A stretch of DNA of 64,000 nt from Pseudomonadota bacterium (GCA_020053735.1 JAGVMP010000019.1:62001-126000), one strand, 5' to 3'; counted from the stretch's first letter, positions 1 to 10,033 are shown. A program made the numbers and translations. The notes: generated from the sequence alone by a model not told the origin.

Positions 1-904
1 CAGATCGCGAGGGATAAGCCATGTGGTCTTGATGGTTTGGGCTATCGAGGTTTTTGCCATCCCAGCATTGCGGGAATAACACAACCTGCTGCATAAATGA
101 TTCGGGACCACAGTTAGGTATAGTGCTTTGCCACTTCATGCCATTGCTATGCTGCATCGCAATATTAATGCATACATACTTGCTTGCTTGCGATTGACCA
201 AATGTGGTCGCCTTTGGGTTACCAGCCAACATACGCAAGCCTATTGGTGGAGGTTTGATTCTACCCCCAAATGCAGGATGGCCGACTTTGTAATAAAAGA
301 TAGCGCCTTGATCCGGTAAAACAGCGGCATTTGTCAGCGTGTTGATGATGGTCGGGTGCCAATAGGCACTGCGATTCATAATACCGCCATCGCAGGTGCT
401 ATTGCCAGTGGTTGATAATTGGTCTAAATCAGTATCGAATCTCACCTGAGTATTACCATAAAACGTGTGATGATGCGACGCACCTTCTTGTCCAGGGTAA
501 ATCATCGGGTCATCATTGCTCATATGACTTACCAGACATGAGATGCGGAATGCGCTATCCCGGGTAGCTTTAGCTTGCTCGTTGGTTGGCCTAATGCGCA
601 GATCGCTATAACCTTCTGCCGGTGTGATATTTTTGCTGATGTCCACGACAGGCATCAAACCAGTTTGGCCTGGCGGTGGCGTAGGTTTAGGGGTTGGCAC
701 CGTGTCAGGGACTGGTGCCGGTGTCGTTGTGGCGGCTGCTGGTGCAGGGGTTGCAGCCTCTGCCAGAGCAGGCGATCTGGCCATAACAATTTGGTTGACC
801 TCCCCCATGATATTAAATAAGGCTGGAAACGCATTTGTGGTGAATAATGTTAATGCAAGTAATATTAAGATTATGCCAATTAAATAGGGTTTAGTCGTGT
901 TCAT
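1..904 (-). CDS. DUF1996 exported protein, 3' end cut by window edge
   Basis: A reading frame opens at ATG 904 with an AGGAG ribosome binding site seven bases upstream and stays open to base 1, so the C-terminus lies outside the window (301 codons visible). The protein begins with a hydrophobic signal or anchor segment (residues ~6-28), then a Pro/Ala/Thr-rich linker (~46-80), then a DUF1996 domain from ~83 with the motifs SHMSNDDPM, HHHTFYGNT and MNRSAYWHPT. It is clearly paralogous to the protein at 43664-45103, sharing long identical stretches, but it lacks that protein's N-terminal DUF4124 domain. The function of DUF1996 is not known to me. The export signal suggests a periplasmic or cell-surface role. 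Confidence 0.85.
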   Translation of the reverse strand, partial: MNTTKPYLIGIILILLALTLFTTNAFPALFNIMGEVNQIVMARSPALAEAATPAPAAATTTPAPVPDTVPTPKPTPPPGQTGLMPVVDISKNITPAEGYSDLRIRPTNEQAKATRDSAFRISCLVSHMSNDDPMIYPGQEGASHHHTFYGNTQVRFDTDLDQLSTTGNSTCDGGIMNRSAYWHPTIINTLTNAAVLPDQGAIFYYKVGHPAFGGRIKPPPIGLRMLAGNPKATTFGQSQASKYVCINIAMQHSNGMKWQSTIPNCGPESFMQQVVLFPQCWDGKNLDSPNHQDHMAYPSRS

Positions 905-1272
905 TTTTCAACTCCTAATCACCTTTGTTCGATTTTAATATCATCTCTAGCCAAATAAAAATCAGCGGCTGCAACAACGATCTAGGCTTCGGTGTCAACT
1001 TGACGTTTGACAGTGAGGGAAGAGCCGTCACGCAAAGCAACAAGCTAAGAATCAGCAAGGTGTTTTTTCAATTTTAGCTTCCTTTTTAACTACATCAATG
1101 ATTTTATTACCATGGGTGAGAATTGCAATGGTATGTTGCCGATGACCTCTTGTTAAAGCTAATAAGGATCCATGCTTCGAGCCCAGGTCGAGGACCACAT
1201 ATGGTGAAATAACCCTACATAGACTTAGGGCTTTTTTTAATTTTGATAATTAGTAAGCTAAAAAATTAATAA
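905..1272. other. intergenic region with a possible gene remnant and a plus-strand hairpin
   Basis: No intact gene is seen. A plus-strand frame without a usual start is open from 919 to the TAG at 1075-1077 (52 codons) and its composition looks protein-like, so it may be the 3' remnant of a lost gene. At 1175-1200 lies a tRNA-3'-end-like motif that is shared with 4505-4530. A short hairpin (CCCTA/TAGGG, 1213-1230) follows, with a run of seven T on the plus strand. The promoter of the DUF1996 gene should also lie here. Confidence 0.5.
1211..1238 (+). terminator. short intrinsic-terminator-like hairpin
   Basis: A five-base-pair stem (CCCTA/TAGGG) with an eight-base loop is followed by C and seven T on the plus strand. 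It points away from any intact plus-strand gene, so it would have terminated a transcript whose gene is now missing. It may serve weakly for the minus-strand GGDEF gene ending at 1273. Confidence 0.4.
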
Positions 1273-2106
1273 TTAGGCAAAAACGTAACTTACTTTAGTT
1301 TGTTTCGCCGCATACATCGCTTCATCTGCCAGCTTAATTAAATCTTCTTGGTTATTTGCATTTTTAGGAAATAAAGACACGCCAATGCTTGATTTAACTA
1401 CTAAATTTGGCTCAAAATCTTCACATGGCAACTCAATTGTTTGAATCAATTTCTTGATAACTTTAGTTACTTCACGCTCGTTTTTTACTTCCATCAATAG
1501 ATACAAAAACTCATCGCCACCTAGTCGACAAATTGTATCGTTGCTACGTGTGTTTTCTTTCAACCTTTTAGCAATTGTTAACAATACCTTGTCACCAACA
1601 TCATGCCCATATTCATCATTAATATTCTTGAAATTATCTAAATCTATAAACACAACAGCCAAATTCCAATCATGGCGCTTTGCTAGCTCTAATCCGTGTT
1701 CAAGCCTGTCATAAAACAATATTCTATTAGGCAGGCCAGTTAAGGCATCGTGCAACGAAGCTTGTGTAGCAATATCCTTACTAAGCTTTGTCTCTTCAAG
1801 CTCTCGCTCAATAATTTCTCGCTCCTTTACTTCTTCTTGCAATGCGTCATTGACCACACTGAGCTCATCTACTGCCGATTGCACTTTACTTTCAACCGTT
1901 GTATTTTTTTTAATCGCTTTTTTAATCGAAGGCTGTGGGTTCTTAATTGTTAATTCATTTTTTAGAACCGTATTTACTTCGGACAAATCATCTGCGCAAA
2001 CTTGCACCATATCCTTAATTGATTCACTGTGAAGAATTACATTTGACAATTTTTTATCAGCCTTATGTTTGCTGATAGCTTTCTGTTTGGGGATTTTTGT
2101 AATCAT
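1273..2106 (-). CDS. diguanylate cyclase (GGDEF domain)
   Basis: Makes the second messenger c-di-GMP from two GTP. The C-terminal ~170 residues form a GGDEF domain with an intact active-site GGDEF motif at residues 186-190. An inhibitory I-site RxxD (RSND, 177-180) lies exactly five residues upstream, so product feedback is expected. The N-terminal ~95 residues are Lys/Glu-rich, have no membrane segment and look coiled-coil-like just before the catalytic domain. There is no recognisable sensor domain, so this is probably a soluble cyclase controlled by dimerisation through that helix. It ends 101 bp upstream of nothing else on its strand until the DUF1996 gene, and it follows the GGDEF-EAL gene on the same strand with a 267-bp gap, so it probably has its own promoter. 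Confidence 0.9.
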   Translation of the reverse strand: MITKIPKQKAISKHKADKKLSNVILHSESIKDMVQVCADDLSEVNTVLKNELTIKNPQPSIKKAIKKNTTVESKVQSAVDELSVVNDALQEEVKEREIIERELEETKLSKDIATQASLHDALTGLPNRILFYDRLEHGLELAKRHDWNLAVVFIDLDNFKNINDEYGHDVGDKVLLTIAKRLKENTRSNDTICRLGGDEFLYLLMEVKNEREVTKVIKKLIQTIELPCEDFEPNLVVKSSIGVSLFPKNANNQEDLIKLADEAMYAAKQTKVSYVFA

Positions 2107-2373
2107 TTAATGCGAAATACTAGCTCCAATTGAGGCAATAAACATTCCTTAGTTGCTTTTCAATACCAAAGCTGTAAGTCAATCATGCCATTATTTAATA
2201 TCAGTCGTTAAGTACGATTCTTTTGTTTAATCTTAGACATACACACCAATCAATCATTACATCATAGCTACATTAATTTTACAATTGTCAGTTACCAGTT
2301 TATCTAATTAGCTGATAGTGGCTATTCAAAAGTGATGGTTTCTTTATGCACCTACACCAAAAATTGCAGACCT

Positions 2374-4338
2374 TTACTTTTCAGTTAAATTTTTAAAATT
2401 TGTTTTTGTGTGTATGAGGTTTTCGAATTCATTAGCAGGAATTGGCCTAGAAAATAAGTAGCCTTGCCCAAAATCGCAACCTGCCGCTTTCAATAAATCT
2501 AGTTGTTCTTGAGTTTCGATACCTTCTGCAACTACTTTTTTGCCCAACTTATGCGACATGACAATAATTGCCTCGCATAGCACTAAATCACTAGAGCCCG
2601 GATGGATATTGGACGTGAATGACCTATCTATTTTTACATAATCAATATTGAATTTTCTTAAGTAAGCTAGCGACGAATAGCCAGTACCAAAATCGTCAAT
2701 TGCTACTTGAATGCCTGCTTCACTGTAACTTTCTAGCTGGCTTGTTACCACATCACTAGCGTCCAGCAACAGGCCTTCAGTAATTTCAATACAGATACTG
2801 CTGCCAGGCAATCCCCGTTTCTCTAAGTAGTTGACCCAATCGAGATGGTATTTGAGATTAGCCCTAAACTGCACAGGAGAGCGATTGATGCTGATTTGAA
2901 AATCTGGCTGATGAATACGCCATTTAGCAACCTGATTCACCGTCTCAGAAAACACCCAATCACCAATTTCGACAATCATGCCAGTGTGTTCTGCAATGGG
3001 AATAAACTCAACTGGGCTAACTAAGCCACGTAGCGGATGTTGCCAGCGGATTAGCGCTTCAGCTTTATAAACATCACCCGATGTAAGATCTACAATAGGC
3101 TGGTAATGCAGTTGAAATTGTTTCGCAACAAGCGCGGTGCGCAAATCGTTGCTCAGATGCATACGAGTTAAAGCAGCATCCTGCATGGTTGGAGTGAAAT
3201 AGTGATAACTGTTTTTGCCTTGCCCTTTGACCGCATACATCGCCTGATCTGCGTTTTTAAGCAGCACCTCCACTTCGGTGCCATCAACGGGATAAACACT
3301 GATACCTATACTGGCAGTGATGTAAACAATTTCACCTCCCAAATTAAAAGGCTCACTAAATCTATCTAAAATATTCTGCGCAATACGTTCTGTACTAATC
3401 TGATCTTTGAGATTATTTAATATGATAGTAAATTCATCGCCACCCATACGCGCGACGGTATCCTCGGCTCTCACACAAGTCACTAGGCGTGCCGCAGTAT
3501 CTTTCAGCAGCAAATCCCCAATACCATGCCCGAGCGTATCGTTTATCTCTTTGAAGTTATCCAAATCCAGAAACATCAAAGTAATGAAATGATTGCTACG
3601 TTTGGCCTTTTTAACTTCTTGTTGAAAGCGGTCTAGAAACAAAGTTCGATTTGGTAGATGAGTCACTTGATCATAGTGTGCCAAGCGAAATACTTGAGCC
3701 TCGGCACTCTTTCTTTCGCCGATGTCAGTGTGTGTGCCAATCATTCGCAAAGGCTTACCATCAACATCATGGCGGATTACCATGCCCCGGCTTAGCGTCC
3801 ATTTCCAAGTACCATCTTTGCAAAGAATGCGAAATTCTGACACATACAAACCCCTTTGCCCTTGCAGATAAGCTTGTGTGTCTTCTAGCATATGAGATAA
3901 ATCATCAGGATGCACAAGCATACGGCCTGCAATAGCAGTGGCTTCAATTTCGTGGTTGTTATAGCCATAGATTTCATTCCACCGCGCCGAGCGAAAGACT
4001 TGGTCCGTCACCATATTCCAATCCCAAACCCCATCACCAGCACCCTCCAGTGCAAATTTCCAACGATCCTCGCTGACATGTAAAGAGCTTTCGATAGCGA
4101 GATATTCTTGTATAGTTGTCCTTACCAAGAAATAAAGCACAACAGCTGTGAGCGTAATGTATGCCCAGCCTTTATAGATACTGTATTGAATGAACTGCTC
4201 TTGCGTAGAGACTAGCGTCTGAAGGATATGATCACTAAAAAATATCCATAAAACACCAATTAAGAGGTAAATGATGAATATGCGTGAGGCGACTAAATGT
4301 GGGGTTGATGAAGTTTTTTTCCAAAAACTTTTTAGCAT
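2374..4338 (-). CDS. membrane PAS-GGDEF-EAL c-di-GMP turnover protein
   Basis: A bifunctional-type c-di-GMP protein. Counting from the upstream ATG at 4356, two membrane segments lie near 24-45 and 64-80, a PAS domain near 95-215, GGDEF at 305-309 with an I-site RxxD (RAED, 296-299), and an EAL domain from ~415 with EALIRW (433), EITE, DDFGTGYSSL and a late AEGIE motif. All key residues of both catalytic domains appear intact, so both synthesis and hydrolysis are possible. I place the start at ATG 4338 because AAAGGA stands five bases before it, whereas the ATG at 4356 has no ribosome binding site. The short loop between the two membrane helices and the cytoplasmic PAS domain are the likely sensory parts. 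Confidence 0.92.
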   Translation of the reverse strand: MLKSFWKKTSSTPHLVASRIFIIYLLIGVLWIFFSDHILQTLVSTQEQFIQYSIYKGWAYITLTAVVLYFLVRTTIQEYLAIESSLHVSEDRWKFALEGAGDGVWDWNMVTDQVFRSARWNEIYGYNNHEIEATAIAGRMLVHPDDLSHMLEDTQAYLQGQRGLYVSEFRILCKDGTWKWTLSRGMVIRHDVDGKPLRMIGTHTDIGERKSAEAQVFRLAHYDQVTHLPNRTLFLDRFQQEVKKAKRSNHFITLMFLDLDNFKEINDTLGHGIGDLLLKDTAARLVTCVRAEDTVARMGGDEFTIILNNLKDQISTERIAQNILDRFSEPFNLGGEIVYITASIGISVYPVDGTEVEVLLKNADQAMYAVKGQGKNSYHYFTPTMQDAALTRMHLSNDLRTALVAKQFQLHYQPIVDLTSGDVYKAEALIRWQHPLRGLVSPVEFIPIAEHTGMIVEIGDWVFSETVNQVAKWRIHQPDFQISINRSPVQFRANLKYHLDWVNYLEKRGLPGSSICIEITEGLLLDASDVVTSQLESYSEAGIQVAIDDFGTGYSSLAYLRKFNIDYVKIDRSFTSNIHPGSSDLVLCEAIIVMSHKLGKKVVAEGIETQEQLDLLKAAGCDFGQGYLFSRPIPANEFENLIHTKTNFKNLTEK

Positions 4339-4530
4339 GTAATCCTTTGCTAGCATTTAGCAGATTATCTGACTATATACCATAAATTTCAGAAGCAAAC
4401 TGCCTTGGCTATGTTTTAAGGATTTACTAGAGCGTCTAGGTATTTGAGACTGGGTTCATCGCAAAGTTCACTTCTAACTTATTTGTTAATTTTTGTGTCA
4501 CCCGTTCGAGCCTGGGTCGAGGTGCCATAT

Positions 4531-4562
4531 TTTAAAAGCCCTGTAGAAATGTAGGGCCTTTT
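4531..4562 (-). terminator. terminator of the guanidine operon
   Basis: A hairpin with stem GCCCT/AGGGC (4538-4542 with 4553-4557) lies just beyond the last minus-strand gene, which ends at 4580. It is flanked by short T runs on both strands. On the minus strand it is followed by TTTT, consistent with an intrinsic terminator for the ten-gene operon. Confidence 0.6.
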
Positions 4563-4579
4563 ATTTCCGCAAAGCTAAC

Positions 4580-4978
4580 TTAAAGCCTCTTCAAATGATT
4601 TCGCCATCCACCTAAATGGCTTATATCTATCGCATCATATGTCGCATAGGCTTCGCACAAAAACCCTTGTACTTGGCTACCATCTGCAAGCGTCAGCGTA
4701 CCAAAACCTAATGGGGCAGGAACGCTAGCAACAAACTTGCCGTAATTATCAATCGGGAGCTGCCATACTTCTAAGTCAATTGCACTGCCATTTTCAATCA
4801 CTTTTAATAAGCCTGGACGCGGTGGTGTAAAACTATTTAAAACAAATAATTTATAGTCAGGTGAGGTTTGTGTAGCTTCTATAAACTCGCCACCAAGTGC
4901 TACCAATTGTGAATTAAGTGGCAATCTGCGCATATGTGCACCACACACTGCAACTTTAATGATGTGTTCGTTGATCAT
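4580..4978 (-). CDS. allophanate hydrolase C-terminal domain, separate gene
   Basis: A small protein equivalent to the C-terminal domain of allophanate hydrolase (AtzF_C, gamma-glutamylcyclotransferase-like fold), with recognisable features VCGAHMRRLPLN, an ATQTSPDYKL stretch and TPPRPGL. In AtzF this domain is normally fused behind the amidase and helps complete allophanate breakdown to ammonia and CO2. Here it follows the amidase gene as its own frame: the amidase stop (4980-4982) is one base before ATG 4978, which has AGGAAAG five bases upstream. In-frame starts further upstream (ATG 4993, TTG 4996) would overlap the amidase but lack a binding site. It is the last gene of the operon. A recent frameshift in an ancestral fused gene is possible but the well-placed RBS argues for a genuine two-gene form. 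Confidence 0.85.
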   Translation of the reverse strand: MINEHIIKVAVCGAHMRRLPLNSQLVALGGEFIEATQTSPDYKLFVLNSFTPPRPGLLKVIENGSAIDLEVWQLPIDNYGKFVASVPAPLGFGTLTLADGSQVQGFLCEAYATYDAIDISHLGGWRNHLKRL

Positions 4979-4979
4979 C

Positions 4980-6317
4980 TTATCTTTCCTCATCAAGTCG
5001 TTTAGCTAAATTCAATAAGGCATCATCACTAAACGCGGGCGCACAAAGCGTGATTCCAAAAGGCAAGCCATTGACTTGAAATCCAGCAGGCACAGCAATT
5101 GCAGCAAGGTCGAGTAAATTCATAAAGTTAGTGTAATAACCTAAGTTGGTATTGGTTTGAATTGGATTAGCATCAACCTCGGCAATGGTATAAATCGTGC
5201 CAGCTGTGGGTGTTAGCATCACATCAATTTCAGCCCATACGGCCTCGGCTTTGCGTTGTAGCGCCTTTAGTTTATACATTGCGCTGTAGGTGTCAGCCGC
5301 ACTAAATTTTGCAGCGTTGCCAATAATTTGCTTAGTTACAGGAAATATAGATTCTGGTTTTGCATCAAAAAATTCACGAATTGCCGCGTAACGCTCTGCT
5401 ACCCATGGCCCTTCATAAAGCAACTGCGCGGTTTCTAAAAATGGCACGAAGTCTATTTCAACTGCTTTACCCCCCATTTTTTCTAATTTTTGTATCGCTT
5501 GCTGAAATAATTGCGGGGTTTCAGGATTGCCAAAAAATGCGAGCTGATCTGGCTTAGGCACGCCAAAAGTAAAGCTGCTTCCTAAATTCTGCATCGTCTT
5601 ATTTGTGGGTAATTGGCGCGAGTAGGCATCTTCAGCAGCATAGCCTTGTGCGGCTTGTAGCACCATTGCAGCATCGTGCGCACTGTTTGCAAATATCGAC
5701 ACACAATCTAGCGTACGGCAAGCAGGCACAACGCCCAACGTGCTTAGTAAACCACAAGTGGGTTTGTGTCCAACTAGATTATTAAATGCGGCTGGTACTC
5801 GACCTGAACCTGCAGTATCTGTACCTAAACTAAAACTGACCATCCCTAATGCAACTGAAACCGCCGACCCAGCACTGGAACCCCCAGAGATATATTCAGG
5901 ATTGATACTATTTTTGCAAGCCCCATACGGGGAACGTGTGCCCACCAAGCCTGTGGCAAACTGATCCAGATTAGTTTTTCCTACTGGAATTGCACCCGCA
6001 TTAATGAGCTTCTGTACTACAGTTGCACTGTTGTTTGGGATGTAAGAATAATCTGGGCAACCCGCCGTTGTTGGCAAACCCGCTAAATCAATGTTATCTT
6101 TAATTGCAAATGGTATGCCATATAAGGGTAGATTTACGGGATCTTGCTCTTCCAAGTTGTTTGCATAAACCATCATTTCATCCAAGTGCAAGCGGCGAAT
6201 CCAAATATGATGATTATCCTCATTACCTATTTCTGCATCCAATTGTTTTACTAAGTCTGTCGGTGTGAGTTGACCTGTAAGATACAACGTTCGCAAGTGA
6301 GGGATTTCTAGTTGCAT
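4980..6317 (-). CDS. atzF: allophanate hydrolase, amidase domain
   Basis: Amidase-signature hydrolase that cleaves allophanate. The Ser-cisSer-Lys machinery is visible: Lys73 in AIKDNID, the Gly/Ser-rich GGSSAGS loop at 145-151, and the nucleophile Ser171 in TDTAGSGR. At 445 residues it covers only the amidase half of a typical ~600-residue AtzF; the missing C-terminal domain is encoded by the next gene. It starts one base after the carboxylase stop, so the two are translationally linked. In this operon the product receives allophanate made by the carboxylase plus DUF1989 proteins and releases the remaining nitrogen as ammonia. General amidase is the alternative, but the neighbours make allophanate hydrolase strongly preferred. 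Confidence 0.92.
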   Translation of the reverse strand: MQLEIPHLRTLYLTGQLTPTDLVKQLDAEIGNEDNHHIWIRRLHLDEMMVYANNLEEQDPVNLPLYGIPFAIKDNIDLAGLPTTAGCPDYSYIPNNSATVVQKLINAGAIPVGKTNLDQFATGLVGTRSPYGACKNSINPEYISGGSSAGSAVSVALGMVSFSLGTDTAGSGRVPAAFNNLVGHKPTCGLLSTLGVVPACRTLDCVSIFANSAHDAAMVLQAAQGYAAEDAYSRQLPTNKTMQNLGSSFTFGVPKPDQLAFFGNPETPQLFQQAIQKLEKMGGKAVEIDFVPFLETAQLLYEGPWVAERYAAIREFFDAKPESIFPVTKQIIGNAAKFSAADTYSAMYKLKALQRKAEAVWAEIDVMLTPTAGTIYTIAEVDANPIQTNTNLGYYTNFMNLLDLAAIAVPAGFQVNGLPFGITLCAPAFSDDALLNLAKRLDEER

Positions 6318-6318
6318 G

Positions 6319-9300
6319 CTATTTTTCCTCTGCTATTAATATGAGATTCTGCCCCGCAAAAACTGCTCCACCCTCATTGCGCAACACTTTGCTTATTTTT
6401 CCTGAGCAATTCGCGACTATAGAAATTTCCATTTTCATTGATTCAACAATCATCAACACATCGCCCTCTTGTACTACATCACCCTCACTTACCTTGATTT
6501 GCCATAGATTGCCAGCGACGTGCGATGACACTACTTGCTGTCCAACAGGGATTTCCGAAGCTTGAATATTGACAGCATCTATTTCGGCTTCTTGATTGTA
6601 ATTCGCCTGCCCTGAAGCAACCCAACGTTCACGTTCAGCGTCGAAAGCTGCTTGCTGTCTGATTTTGAAGCTATTAATACTGGCAGACTCTTGTTTTAAG
6701 AATTGGTTATAGTCTTTTAAACTAAATGCGGTCTCTTCGATATTCAACTCAAATTTGCCGTGAGGAAAATCTGCGCGCATTTGCAACAATTCATCTGCCG
6801 AAACAGGATAAAAGCGTATCTGGTCAAAAAAACGGAGTAGCCACGGCTTACCATCTTTAAAGTCTTTGGTTTGGGCTTTACTATTTGAGCAAGCCCAGCG
6901 GCTCCACATTTGTATTGTGCGTCCTACAAATTGATAGCCGCCCGGCCCTTCCATGCCGTATACACACATATATGCACCACCAATGCCAACTGCGTTTTCT
7001 GGGGTCCAGGTGCGCGCAGGATTATATTTGGTAGTTACCAAGCGATGACGTGGATCTATGGGCGTAGCAACAGGTGCGCCTAAATAGACATCTCCTAAAC
7101 CAAGTGTTAAATAACTCGCGTCAAACACGATTTTTTTAACTTCCTCGATACTTTCTAAACCATTAATGCGGCGAATAAACTCGATGTTACTTGGAGTTCC
7201 TGATGCAGTGTCACACCAAGGCGCATCTTTGCGTACCGACTGCATGTATTTTTCGATGGCTAATTGTGTTGCTGCGTCATCCCAAGATAAAGGCAAATGC
7301 ACGATACGCGTTGGCACTTCCATCTCGTCTATACTCGGCAGCGCTAGCTCTGCGAACTGCAGAATATTGATAAGGTGATTGACTGGTAACACGAGGCTTT
7401 CGAAATGTACTTGTAGTGATCGTATGCCGGGTGTAAGGTCAAGAATGCCTTTGATGTTTTGGCTCTCCAAGTATTGCATCAATGCATGCACCCGAAATCG
7501 CAAATTTAAATCCAACACCAACTCGCCATACTCAACTAACAGGTATTTATCGCCTGCCTGACGATACACTACTTTAATCTGTGTGGTAGTTTCTGCAACT
7601 TGAGTCAATATCGCGCTATCAGTTAACTGCTGCAAAGCTACATTAAGAGGACTGGCATTACTAGCTTCTAAGTTACTTAGCAAATAATTTTGGTCTTTCT
7701 CCATTGCGTTCGCTTCAGCCTGAGTTAGGCGCTTAAAGCGTACTTTATCTCCCGCCTTAAGTTGCCCAATTTTCCATAACTCAGCCTGTACAATGGTTGC
7801 TGGGCAAACAAAACCGCCCAAACTTGGGCCATCAGGCCCTAAAATCACAGGCATGTCCCCTGTAAAATCGATGGCCCCTATCGCGTATGCATTATCGTGA
7901 ATATTAGATGGATGCAAGCCCGCCTCTCCGCCATCTTGCCGCGCCCATTGTGGCTTAGGGCCAATCAACCTGATTCCTGTCGTATTTGAGTTGTAGTGCA
8001 CTTCCCAATCAGTAGTGAAAAACATCTCAATATCATCAATGGTAAAGAAATCTGGTGCGCCATGTGGCCCATATAAAACGCCAATTTCCCATTGATTGGT
8101 ATAACTTGGCTGTAAGTCCAGTGGAAGAAATCTTGAAATGAAGACAGATTCTGCTTGCTTGGTGAGATGCAGCACATCCCCAACTCTAAGCGTTCTGCCG
8201 CCATGACCGCCGAATTGACCTAGCGTGAAAGTTGATTTGCTGCCCAAGTAATCGGGCACATCAAAGCCACCTTTCACTGCTAAATAAGCCCTGCAACCTT
8301 TATTGTTAATGCTTCCTAACTTAAGCGTACTGCCTGCCTTAATAAAATGTGACTCCCACATAGCCATTGGCGCACCATCAAGTGTTGCTTCAATTGCTGC
8401 ACCCGTAATCGCAACAATGGCATCTGTATTAAATTTAAGTTTAGGGCCAATCAGTGTGATTTCTAATCCTGCTACGCCTTCGTCATTCCCTACTAACGTG
8501 TTAGCAAAACGAAAAGCCAGATGGTCCATTGGTCCAGATGGTGGAACGCCTACAGCCCAATAACCCACTCGGCCTGGGTAATCCTGAATAGTGGTCATCA
8601 CACCGCCATCCTGTACATCTATTGTCAGCGGCTTATAGTCAAAGTGATTGAGATAACGCGTTGTTTGTTCGCCCGCTGGAAATATAGTATCCGACAGTAC
8701 CTGCCGTAGGTATTCCAAATTGGTTTCAATGCCACTAAGCCGCGTCTCATGCAGCGCTATCCGCATAGCCTGAACTGCAGAAGAGCGATCTTTGCTATGC
8801 ACTAACACTTTGGCAATGAGTGGGTCATAAAATGGTGAGACCTCAGTGCCAGTTTCAATCCAACTATCATTGCGTGCTGTTGGGGAAAACTGCACCTCAG
8901 TCAATACACCACTGGAAGGTTGGAAGTTTTTATTCGCATCTTCCGCGTAAATTCGAGCTTGGATAGCATGGCCTTGTGGCTGATGCCTATATTCACTTAA
9001 AAATGTCGTATCGCCTGCAGCCGTTCGCACCATCCACTCGACTAAATCAATATCGCATACCAGCTCAGTCACACCATGCTCAACTTGCAGGCGTGTATTG
9101 ACTTCTAAAAAGTAAAACTTACCCGTGGCATTGTCGTACACGAACTCAACGGTGCCTGCAGAGCGATATTGCAAAGCACTACCTAGCTTCACAGCGGTCA
9201 GACATAATGCCAATCGAGTTTCATCGCTAATATTGGGGGCTGGCGTTTCTTCGATGACCTTTTGATTGCGGCGCTGTACTGAACAATCACGCTCACCTAG

Positions 9301-9966
9301 TGCAATGACATGGCCTTTTCCATCGCCAAAAATTTGCACCTCAATGTGGCGCGCCGCTTGCACGTATTTTTCTAAGTAGATGCCTGTTTCTTTGAAGTTG
9401 GCACGTGACAAGCGTTGCACAGATTCAAACGCGGCACCAAGTTCATCTTCACTCCAAATTAACTGCATGCCAATACCACCGCCGCCTGCAGTGCTCTTTA
9501 GCATGACTGGATAACCTATCTTTGTTGCGCACATACGCGCTTCAACTACGTCTGCCAACAAACCAGTACCTGGCAACAATGGCACGCCGTTTTTCTGAGC
9601 TAATTCACGGGCGGTATGCTTAAGACCAAAATCACGCATTTGCTGTGGTGTCGGGCCAATAAAGCTGATTCCGGCGGCCTCGCAGCTTGCTGCAAAGTCT
9701 GCATTTTCAGATAAAAAGCCATAACCGGGATGTATTGCCTGTGAGCCAGTATCCATAGCCACTTGCAATATTTTGGCAGCGTTCAAATAACTTTCAACAG
9801 CGGGTGCAGCGCCAATACATACCGCCTCATCAGCATCCAACACATGGCGTGCACTCGCATCAGCCTCTGAATAGATTGCCACTGACGCAATACCCATTCT
9901 CTTCAATGTACGAATGATGCGGCAAGCGATTTCGCCGCGATTAGCAATTAAAATTTTTTTAAACAC
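6319..9966 (-). CDS. uca: biotin-dependent urea/guanidine carboxylase
   Basis: A 1215-residue single-chain carboxylase. Residues ~1-450 are the ATP-grasp biotin carboxylase, ~455-1110 hold the KipI/KipA-like carboxyltransferase regions, and ~1145-1215 are the biotin carrier with the ESMKME motif (biotinyl Lys near 1178). It uses ATP and bicarbonate to carboxylate its substrate. By homology this is urea carboxylase, but the operon has a guanidine-I riboswitch and both DUF1989 partners, so guanidine is the more likely substrate (carboxyguanidine as product). The start is GTG at 9966, preceded by AGAGG. The residue equivalent to the specificity position of yeast-type urea carboxylase (Asp versus Asn) needs an alignment before substrate is stated firmly. 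Confidence 0.93.
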   Translation of the reverse strand: MFKKILIANRGEIACRIIRTLKRMGIASVAIYSEADASARHVLDADEAVCIGAAPAVESYLNAAKILQVAMDTGSQAIHPGYGFLSENADFAASCEAAGISFIGPTPQQMRDFGLKHTARELAQKNGVPLLPGTGLLADVVEARMCATKIGYPVMLKSTAGGGGIGMQLIWSEDELGAAFESVQRLSRANFKETGIYLEKYVQAARHIEVQIFGDGKGHVIALGERDCSVQRRNQKVIEETPAPNISDETRLALCLTAVKLGSALQYRSAGTVEFVYDNATGKFYFLEVNTRLQVEHGVTELVCDIDLVEWMVRTAAGDTTFLSEYRHQPQGHAIQARIYAEDANKNFQPSSGVLTEVQFSPTARNDSWIETGTEVSPFYDPLIAKVLVHSKDRSSAVQAMRIALHETRLSGIETNLEYLRQVLSDTIFPAGEQTTRYLNHFDYKPLTIDVQDGGVMTTIQDYPGRVGYWAVGVPPSGPMDHLAFRFANTLVGNDEGVAGLEITLIGPKLKFNTDAIVAITGAAIEATLDGAPMAMWESHFIKAGSTLKLGSINNKGCRAYLAVKGGFDVPDYLGSKSTFTLGQFGGHGGRTLRVGDVLHLTKQAESVFISRFLPLDLQPSYTNQWEIGVLYGPHGAPDFFTIDDIEMFFTTDWEVHYNSNTTGIRLIGPKPQWARQDGGEAGLHPSNIHDNAYAIGAIDFTGDMPVILGPDGPSLGGFVCPATIVQAELWKIGQLKAGDKVRFKRLTQAEANAMEKDQNYLLSNLEASNASPLNVALQQLTDSAILTQVAETTTQIKVVYRQAGDKYLLVEYGELVLDLNLRFRVHALMQYLESQNIKGILDLTPGIRSLQVHFESLVLPVNHLINILQFAELALPSIDEMEVPTRIVHLPLSWDDAATQLAIEKYMQSVRKDAPWCDTASGTPSNIEFIRRINGLESIEEVKKIVFDASYLTLGLGDVYLGAPVATPIDPRHRLVTTKYNPARTWTPENAVGIGGAYMCVYGMEGPGGYQFVGRTIQMWSRWACSNSKAQTKDFKDGKPWLLRFFDQIRFYPVSADELLQMRADFPHGKFELNIEETAFSLKDYNQFLKQESASINSFKIRQQAAFDAERERWVASGQANYNQEAEIDAVNIQASEIPVGQQVVSSHVAGNLWQIKVSEGDVVQEGDVLMIVESMKMEISIVANCSGKISKVLRNEGGAVFAGQNLILIAEEK

Positions 9967-10033
9967 TTAAGCCTCTGGGCGAGTCGTCCCGCTTGTTTTG
10001 CGCCATAAGAGGTCGTCCACTTACGGTTTATTA

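Noticed and set aside
575..887. Plus-strand frames of 81 and 87 residues
   Set aside because: Both are antisense to the DUF1996 gene, which has a ribosome binding site, a signal and a conserved domain.
4505..4530. Possible tRNA 3' end
   Set aside because: The T-loop consensus is present but the T stem does not pair fully and no D arm or anticodon arm is found upstream; kept only as a finding.
6319..9966. Calling the carboxylase a 5-oxoprolinase or plain KipI/KipA pair
   Set aside because: The biotin carboxylase, both Kip-like regions and the biotin carrier are in one full-length chain, as in urea/guanidine carboxylases.
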